A program made the position numbers and the translations under genes. Positions 54,862 through 64,000 of a stretch of 64,000 bases of DNA are shown here, in pieces (position 1 is the stretch's first letter; each line of letters opens with the position of its first letter). The DNA is taken from NCBI RefSeq assembly GCF_018687715.1, contig NC_056757.1, forward strand, positions 28,997,501 to 29,061,500. Reading direction: 5' to 3'. The notes beneath the pieces were generated by a model. It did not search any database. It was not told where the DNA came from and saw only the letters and a program-made list of their open reading frames with translations. This DNA comes from Carya illinoinensis. Lineage: Eukaryota > Streptophyta > Magnoliopsida > Fagales > Juglandaceae.

Positions 54862-55037
54862 AGTTTTGCTACAAATAAGCCTGCACACAATACGCCACAC
54901 ATTTTTTTAAATTTTTTTTTTTTAAAATTGAGTTTATTCTTCTTAAACTAATTGAATTTTTCTACTCATTATCCATATACCAAATATTTAATAAAAGAAA
55001 AAAAGAGTGGCATGTAGGTTTATGTTTAGAATTTTTC
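54862..55037. mobile_element. Second small TIR element adjacent to the first
   Basis: Left GAGTTTTGCTACAAATAAGCC...CGCCACAC and right GTGGCATGTAGGTTTATG...AATTTTTCTT are imperfectly inverted. It starts about eight bases after the previous element ends. Confidence 0.5.
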
Positions 55038-55495
55038 TTTTGTAAGAGGTAAAAAGGACATGGTAGTGGCAGTTGTTTTCTTTAGATATTCTACAATATT
55101 GTATGGTAATCGTGTAGAAGTTTGAATAGTACGTATAGACCTTTTATGTGTATAATATATATATAATGCTTAATAAAGAAAAATAAAATAACACATATTT
55201 CTTTATTATAATTGAATATTAAAAACCCTATATTAATAATTCCCATACATTGAATAAAAAACCTCGGACAATAGACAATAACAACAAAACCTACCACTCT
55301 GTTAAATAAAATTGGATTGTAAATAGATTACCTACTACCATTTATTCCTGTTAAAAATTATTGCAAAGCCAAGAACTTGGCAAATTGGGTTTTGCCACGT
55401 GCCAAAGCGTGTCCTTTTTAGAGTTATTAAGCGGTGTCATGCATGTAAACGACAAAAATAACAATTAAATTAACTATAAAAGCATAAATATGATA

Positions 55496-55537
<42 letters not shown>

Positions 55538-56940
55538 GGTTCATAGTTGTCATGGCTCTTCTTTTGGGAAAGCTAAATCCAAGAAACCAAATCCCATTCA
55601 AAGCAAGATGCATGGGATATATAGGAGTTGGGAATTCGAGATCTCTTAACCAGAGCTTAATTAAGAACTCTTAAACCTAAACCAACGTCTGTTCCATTGA
55701 TGATTAATACTCTGATATAGTCTTCTCCCCTCTGATCATTCCACGTTTGATAAATATATAAATTAGGCTTTAGCCGTGAGCTTTCATCATCTGACTTTAA
55801 AATTGTATCAATCTGTTTCTGCATTTACACATGGTTTATAAAAAGAAAAAATATGCACCGATGCATGTGGCGTGGATCTCTAATTCTTCTGTTTTACTTA
55901 AAGTGTGAAAAGTTATGGGACTAGGGAACTCTTTATAGTTCAAGCAAGGAGATTTATATATCTTTACTAAGTTGTGCAGAGAAATTAAAAAAACAATTGA
56001 ATGAGAAACATATGGTTTTAGAAGCTCAAGGTGTTGTAGTTGTATTTTGGGGAATTAAAGAGGTTTATGGTGTTTTATCGTAGCTTAAACTTCACAGCTC
56101 ATTGGTTTGACTTGGACATGTTTGCTTAACTATTCTTGGTACAGCTTAATTCAAGTTTTTAAACTTGTGATGCAGAGATCTTTTGAAGGGTAGAGAGGAA
56201 GAATGTCAGTTGGATCTACAAAAGCGCATGATGATAAATCTCCTTAAAGTTTTGTGAATTACATGCAAACATCATTGCGGCTGCATGATGAGTTGCTGTT
56301 GAATGATTATTTAAGAACTTTTTGGTCCCTTTTGCTCACTTTTTCAAACTCAAATTCCATGAATCCACCTCTTTTTTTCCTAAATGAAAGATGCATCTGG
56401 TAAAAGTGGGGAGCTTTTCTGCAGTTGTTTTGCCCAAATTTCTTTATTTTCTCTCTCATGGGATATTGTGAAGTTTAATGTACGATATGGGACCCCTTAT
56501 TGGGAAATTGCCATCATGATAGAGCCTGTGATTTCCCAACTTCTAGTCCAAATAGACCTTCAAGTTGAAGAGGAGATCTATAGGGTATCACCAAGAGAAT
56601 TACTCTTAAACAACCAGACAGTTGTTGAGTATGGTTCAATTTTGTCCATTGCATAAGCCCTAAAGAATTAAAAATCTATTTTATGGTGTTTGGCACGAAT
56701 GAAAAATGATGGTAAATAATGTTCAGGTTCAATATAAAACACATCCGATAAGAATGGCAAGGCATGTCAACTTTTGACATTGAAAGACAAAATGAATAAA
56801 CATTAACTTCCGGCCAGCTGACATTTTTCCATGAATATTTTTCTTTTCTGCCGCTTTGATACATAAATCTATGTTTTCACTGATATAACAGCTTATTTAA
56901 AGTACCAATCCCAGCTGTTTTAACAATCTGGATTTGTAGC

Positions 56941-58992
<2,052 letters not shown>

Positions 58993-59040
58993 GTTCTTGG
59001 GATAATTTCGAGAGTGGGAGAGATGGGTGAGACTGATGAG

Positions 59041-59052
59041 AGATATATACAA
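59041..59052 (-). promoter_or_regulatory. Possible TATA box of the peroxidase gene
   Basis: The minus strand reads CTTGTATATATCTC about 50-60 bases upstream of the chosen ATG. This implies a very short leader, so the true TATA box may lie farther upstream. Confidence 0.35.
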
Positions 59053-59106
59053 GTGTAAGGAACGTGGGGAATTTGTAGCTTGTTTGTGAGTTTTTTTCAT
59101 GGCCAC

Positions 59107-60990
59107 TTGGAGTATTCTGAATTATATGGGGGAAGTCTAGAGTCAAGAGAGGATGCAACTACTATTGGGCTGGTTGGTGGGTACTCCAAAAACCATAAGT
59201 TGAGACAAAGTTTAACGTTGAAAGATTCGACAAAAATAACGTAAAGGATATTGGGCAAGTCACCAAACCGATAACAGCTGATGTTTACTGATTCAGCTCA
59301 TGACTTGAATGGCAAATCAGCCCTTGTGGACAAACCATCTGAAAGTGAAAAAGCTTAGTTGGATGGTCTAATTTTAACAGATTTGGTTTGACCATAATTA
59401 TATACAGAAATTTAGTACTCGTGAGTTTGATATTTTTTGGGGGAAATAATTGAATTTGTGGCTGATTGAATGAAATTCAGGTGTACAATTTCTGGCTCAA
59501 GAAACCAATATGCTTCCGACAAGAATCAGTTTGCTTTCTTGTCAAAATTTCTTTGCCTGCTTTCTATAGGAGAGACTCTAATGGCTGAGAGATGTTACCG
59601 GTGCTCAGGAAGGACCATGATCACCTGTAACGTGTGATCAATTGCCTGTAGCCACTAAAAGCCTGATAGCATATGACCCAATTCTCTAAATAAAGAACAT
59701 GGGTTCAAAACCTCTCCCCTTAAAAAAAAAAAAAAAGCCTATAGCCAAAATTGAATTTTTATTTTTTATTTTTTGTCGAATTAGATTTTTTTATCTCTCT
59801 AAGTTGTGTGAAAAAACACATTTTTGTATCCCTAAACCCTTGATTTTGTCCATATAATCATACGCCCAATCCCACTTCGATCCTTTGTATAAAATAAATC
59901 ATGGAATTTTCATAGCACCACTTAACAAACTGAGAGACTTGTAGTTTGGGAGTGCAAAGTGTAAAATCCCTGGTGCAAAGTATTTTTTTTCATTGAACCG
60001 TTTTTGGAACTTTAGAAACTAAAGTAAAACAAACAATAGTTTAAGAACGAAATTAAACTCAGACACAGTTCAGGAATCAAAATTAGTAGGCAAAAAGGTT
60101 ATTGTTCGAGTTCAATGGCAAATAAGCAATTTAAAGGTTGCACTGCTGAGGAGGAGCCATGTAGCCAGTCGGGACAATAGCATGTCAAAAAGAAATATGA
60201 CGTACATATGGCCAGCGAGCAAAGAAAGGTATACTATTTGAAAATGAGGACCGAGGTTCAGCTTAAGAGATGGGATCTAAAACAGCTAAAAAGGCCAACA
60301 GATCTTACTGTCAAAGCCACTTTATTCTGCAAACAGAACAACGCGTAGTAAGTGATCTTGAGATTTGATGGGTCATTTCCACACCACAGGACAAGGTCTG
60401 TGACCCTGTATAGGATTTGTATTGAGGAATTCAGGGGGATGCACAATTTCAAATTGTAATGGTGGCCAATTAAACTACTGTTATATATGCAACTCAGAGC
60501 CTTCACAGCCATAAGCACCAAGGCATCAGGGGTTGAAGCCATAATCAGATACTTGTGGGTGCTAGCAATACTTGATACCATAAAAATACATCAGTGGGTT
60601 GATCTATCAAAATTGCTGCTCTGCCACTCTACCTAGGTGTAAGGGTAGTTAATACGGTTGGAGCTAGGAATGCTTCTCATTGATGAAGCTACCAAACGAC
60701 AGATTGATGAGGTAAAATTCGTCAAAAACATGTAATTTTACCTTCTTTTTGCTAAGTACATGATATTTAATAGAACTTATCATAAATCGAAGGCATCAAA
60801 AGCATTCTGGAAAAATTGAATAAAAATTAGAGCTTGGCATCATAAGGGAAATAAAGTTGTCCTTGATCACAAACTCTTTCCAAAATCTTGGTAACAGCAC
60901 AAGAAAATGAAACTAATTAAATAAAGCAAGAAGAAAACTATTGAGTAAAGATAAAAAAGGGATATGAAAGAGCATCTCAAACACAGTTAA
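59107..60990. other. Peroxidase promoter and intergenic, no gene seen
   Basis: Promoter of the peroxidase gene, then unremarkable DNA. At about 59650-59738, TAGCATATGACCC..GGGTTCAAAACC followed by an A tract looks tRNA/SINE-like but is too short to define. A 107-codon minus-strand frame at 60258-60581 has no recognised domain. Confidence 0.45.
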
Positions 60991-61806
60991 TCAGGTATAA
61001 AACTCCGAATAAACAGGACGGTCCTTGGTCCAGCTGAACCTTGAATATTCATCCCCAATGCCACCATTTATGCTCAAGTCCAAGCCAGGCAACACACTCT
61101 TGTGAAGTATTGATTTAAGCAGGGACACCACAGGCCCACCAAATTCTGGCCACGAAAGACAAAGAGTTCCCTTGATATTCTTCATCTGGCATCGGCCCAG
61201 CAAGGCAGCTGCCAAGCCATCTACAAGACTTCCTGATGGAAAATAGTCTATACCCTTTAACAATGATGAACTACCATTACCCTCACCTAACCCTTCTCTT
61301 TTTTCTGATGATGTCTCCAGCTTGAAAACAAATGTCTCATCTGGCGACAGCTTACCACGGAAGTTTCGACTCTGAATTGAATCCAATATCAGAACCCTCT
61401 CAGGAATGATTTGATCTGCAATCAAAAACTTTGCAACAATGTGTGATCTCTCTGCAGCAATGGGGCACTGAACAGAGACAAGGATAATTGAATCATCAGC
61501 AACATTGAGGGTATAGATATTGCAAGATTTATCTCCAATAGAGGGTTCAGTAGAGCTTCCAGAGAAAGGGATTTCAGGAAGGATGACACTTCCAATTAGG
61601 GTTTTGGAGGACAAATGGTGGAAAATATGGATAGATGGTGAAGATACGGCAATGATGAGGAGAGAGGGACGAAGAGGTTCATCATGTTTAGGATTGGAAA
61701 AAATGAGGGACGGAGATGGAAGAGGCGGTGATGGAGCAGTAAAGTTATTGAGATCTTCCTCAAAGAACCTTGAAGGCGGGGGAAGCTCTGTTAGGACATC
61801 CTCCAT
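60991..61806 (-). CDS. Proteasome assembly chaperone 1-like protein (PAC1/PSMG1)
   Basis: A single uninterrupted coding exon of 271 codons. It opens MEDVLTELPPPSRFFEEDL, followed by a proline/serine stretch, a beta-rich core (RPSLLIIAVSSPSIHIFHH, CNIYTLNVADDSIILVSVQ), then IPERVLILDSIQSRNFRGKL, GIDYFPSGSLVDGLAAALLGRC and WPEFGGPVVSLLKSIL. The pattern and length match plant proteins annotated as proteasome assembly chaperone 1, which with PAC2 helps assemble the 20S alpha ring. That identification is from memory and only moderately sure. An AG at 61835-61834 just upstream of the leader and a GT donor at 62804-62803 imply a non-coding first exon and a leader intron of about 970 bases. Confidence 0.65.
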   Translation of the reverse strand: MEDVLTELPPPSRFFEEDLNNFTAPSPPLPSPSLIFSNPKHDEPLRPSLLIIAVSSPSIHIFHHLSSKTLIGSVILPEIPFSGSSTEPSIGDKSCNIYTLNVADDSIILVSVQCPIAAERSHIVAKFLIADQIIPERVLILDSIQSRNFRGKLSPDETFVFKLETSSEKREGLGEGNGSSSLLKGIDYFPSGSLVDGLAAALLGRCQMKNIKGTLCLSWPEFGGPVVSLLKSILHKSVLPGLDLSINGGIGDEYSRFSWTKDRPVYSEFYT

Positions 61807-61984
61807 TTGTCAACTTGGCCCAAGTTCACCACCCTGAAAAAATATGCAAGTAGACGTAGTATAAGTAGCAGACTTTCTAATAATGTAGTTACTAACACAA
61901 CAACACTCCAACTAACTAACAAAAAAATCACATTAAATGGATAATTCAATCTATTACTTAACCATTAATTCTTTCTTGTTGGAA

Positions 61985-62214
61985 AATTAAGCAATGATTG
62001 TCCCACTATTTGAGAGTACCGAGTCAAAAAATGGACCCAAAGGCCCCCTTTAGTTCGAATCCCACTGGGTGCAAACAATCTTTAGGGATCATTGGACTGG
62101 GAGATTTTTCCTTTGAATTACCCAAGATGCACTTGTGAAAAACTCCTTACCGAGTGCCTGTGCACCTCCAAGATTAGTCGGGACGCTGTATCCGGTGCCA
62201 ATAAAAATAAAAGA
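61985..62214 (+). mobile_element. SINE-like sequence in the leader intron
   Basis: It has a tRNA B-box-like segment, TAGTTCGAATCCCACTGGG (about 62051-62069), then GGGAGATTTTTCC, CTTACCGAGTGCCTGTGCAC and AGATTAGTCGGGACGCTG. It ends CCGGTGCCAATAAAAATAAAA, resembling the tail of Au-type plant SINEs as I recall them. No target duplication was identified. Confidence 0.45.
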
Positions 62215-62233
62215 GGGGGGGGGGGGGGGGGGG
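62215..62233. repeat. Poly-G tract (19 G)
   Basis: An unbroken G run on the plus strand directly after the SINE-like tail. Confidence 0.9.
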
Positions 62234-62261
62234 CGGTTGTGTCTCATCCGAAGAGATCATT

Positions 62262-62350
62262 TATATGATTTCAGGCGTCTTGCAAGTAGAATACTAGATA
62301 TAAATTTATATAATTTCAGGCGTCTTGCAAGTAGAATACTAGATATAACT
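62262..62350. repeat. 45-bp direct duplication
   Basis: TTTCAGGCGTCTTGCAAGTA begins at 62270 and again at 62315. The two copies are nearly identical for about 40 bases. Confidence 0.9.
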
Positions 62351-62444
62351 GGCGAGTTGTGTAAACTTCTAGAAACAAGGATGGTAGTCAAATTATTGCA
62401 AACAATAGAAGCTGCAATTTGCATATTAGTAAGGCCCTATATAT

Positions 62445-62473
<29 letters not shown>
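62445..62473. repeat. Poly-C tract (29 C) with CT tail
   Basis: An unbroken C run on the plus strand, followed by a CT-rich stretch to about 62489. It lies 211 bases from the poly-G run and can pair with it. Confidence 0.9.
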
Positions 62474-62475
<2 letters not shown>

Positions 62476-62804
62476 TCTCCCTCTCTCTCGATCACTCTAA
62501 TCAATAAAAAGTGAAAAAATGCATGGAAATTATGAATCAGAATCAACGCTGAATGACGAGTTGCTATCCATGAACCCTAGCCATTTTGTTTGGCCGCCAG
62601 CAAGAATTAGGAAACGAAAGCATATAGCTCCATGATGATTTCTCTTATTATAAAATAAAAAATTATTCTGAAAACCTACGGAGGCTAATTCTATGCATAA
62701 AAAAAAATAAAAAAAAGGAAAGAAAGAAATTTACAGAAGATCAGCTCAATAAAAAAACAAATGCAATTTCCCGGGAAAACGAAAAGAGTAAGAGAAATGC
62801 ATAC

Positions 62805-64000
62805 CCGGGTAACGAGAGAACGAGGCCGTCGAGGTTAGGTAGATCGGGAACCTTAAGGGCTTTCACTCTCTGTATTTCTTGGCTCTCAATCAAGGTAGAA
62901 GGAGCTCTGAACTCGGAAAGTTTGAAGGAAATAACTTTAAGGCGTTAGGGTGTGTTTGGTTTACACTTTACATAAAAGGCATTTAGACCATTGGGTTTTA
63001 GCCGGCCCACCATATTAGCCCCAAGTTTGGCATTAGGCCCGTCAAGGTATAGAATCTGTATTCTGTCGTTCTGTTATTTCGTTTAGAGTACAGTTTTATG
63101 AGTAAGGAAAACAATACTTTGCCTCTCAAAATGACCGCTCCATTTGACTGTTCATCTAAAATTTTTTTATTTAATGATTAAAAAATTAATTTTTAATATA
63201 TTAATATATTTTTTATTTTTTTAAAAATATTTAAATATATTAAAAAATGTTTTAAATAAAAAAATAAAAAAATAAAAATTTCAAAATATATCAAATAGAA
63301 CGGTAGTACTCAAACGGCAAAGTTGCACCGTTCTTATGAGTAATACTACAAATCACTCACTGTTCACTACCCACGCTCGATACCTGATGTGTATTTTGCC
63401 GCCTTTATTTTTTTTCCTCTTCACGCTGAAATGCTCGTTTGAGGGGAAGAATAGGTCATTTTCGAATTTGCTCTCCACCCCTGCATTCATACTGAACTTC
63501 CTCTGCCCACCCGAGCCGCATGGGTAGTGGAGAATTTTCCTTTATATAGAAGGAAATGAAATTTAGCAAATTATCCACACAGTTAATACAAAATTCTCTA
63601 GGCTAATTTTAAATATAATTTTAGCGTGTGCAAAATAGCGATTTAATATTAAAAAAATTCTCTAGGCTAATTTTATTATTAAAAAAATAATTTTTTTATG
63701 TCGATTTAATATTTTCCTACTTTTTAACAAAATAAATATATAAGACTTACGTACCATAAGATTACAAATGTCATTTTCCGAAATCTCAATTCCTTTCTCA
63801 TCTCTCTTATCTAGGAGGTTCTCATCTCCAAGTGAGTTTATTCCTTACAATTTTCCTTCAATTCATCAAAAGTCATACATATTCTCTTTTGTCAAAGAAA
63901 GTTGAACCTCTCATTCGACCACTACAAAATAGCGAACTACTGTGTATCCTAACTTATTAGGATCTTCAATCATAACATTAAGGTACACTAAATAGAAATA
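62805..64000. other. Non-coding first exon of the chaperone gene, then intergenic
   Basis: About 62805-62945 is the likely untranslated first exon (minus) and its promoter. Beyond that lies AT-rich DNA with a direct repeat of AATTCTCTAGGCTAATTTTA at about 63593 and 63656. No gene seen to the window end. Confidence 0.4.

Larger units (their letters stand above)
53445..56940. other. Intergenic rich in small TIR elements
   Basis: Contains the small elements listed separately, a GATGAG-family fragment at about 54420-54590, and a (GA)n run at 55509-55535. The frame at 56384-56656 has no recognisable domain or splice context. No gene seen. Confidence 0.5.

Noticed and set aside
56384..56656. 90-codon plus-strand frame
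   Set aside because: No recognised motif and no flanking exons. It lies in DNA without other gene signals.
59650..59738. Possible short SINE with B-box-like GGGTTCAAAACC and A tract
   Set aside because: Too short, with no clear A box or target duplication.
60258..60581. 107-codon minus-strand frame
   Set aside because: It begins with a plausible ATG but shows no domain, signal or splice partner. It could be real, but there is no positive evidence.

Overview
The window is nuclear DNA of a dicot plant. The genes have GT–AG introns, the intergenic DNA is AT-rich, and there are Ty1-copia elements primed by initiator tRNA-Met, hAT-type elements and many small TIR elements. One dispersed repeat family carrying GATGAGATGAG-type motifs is one I associate with walnut and hickory (Juglandaceae); that placement is recollection, not a test. 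I worked exon structures out by hand from reading frame and splice signals. I saw no CRISPR array, operon, rRNA or tRNA gene.

Layout. 1-8.5 kb: a secreted RGF/GOLVEN-type peptide gene (minus), a two-copy 547-bp tandem repeat, a small three-exon proline-rich gene (plus) facing a GRF zinc-finger gene (minus), and a truncated membrane-protein gene. 9.0-13.5 kb: a degenerate full-length copia element with intact target duplications. 14.9-19.7 kb: a degenerate hAT-like element, a probable 2.9-kb solo LTR, and a 1.15-kb hAT element with a perfect 8-bp duplication that carries fragments of two host genes. 21.6-24.4 kb: an intact ABHD17-like hydrolase gene with a decapeptide-repeat tail. 25-28 kb: small elements and a NEDD8-protease pseudogene.

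28.8-41.8 kb: one AVT6-type amino-acid transporter gene invaded twice. A young 5.27-kb copia element (615-bp LTRs, 8 differences between them) sits inside exon 2. An older 3.68-kb non-autonomous LTR element (about 32 differences between its LTRs) sits in intron 4. The host reading frame is otherwise undamaged. The young element has one uninterrupted gag-pol frame except for one in-frame stop codon.

44.9-62.9 kb: gene-rich and apparently conserved. It holds a SAM-domain/peroxiredoxin-like-2 protein (plus), a bHLH49-type transcription factor (minus), a class III peroxidase of the PRX11 type (minus) and a probable proteasome-assembly-chaperone-1 gene (minus). The space between them is filled with small TIR elements. 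The genes do not form a pathway; they are independent plant loci in a transposon-rich stretch. The most unusual biology is the doubly invaded transporter, the gene-capturing hAT element, and the repeat-built LTR promoter of the young copia element.
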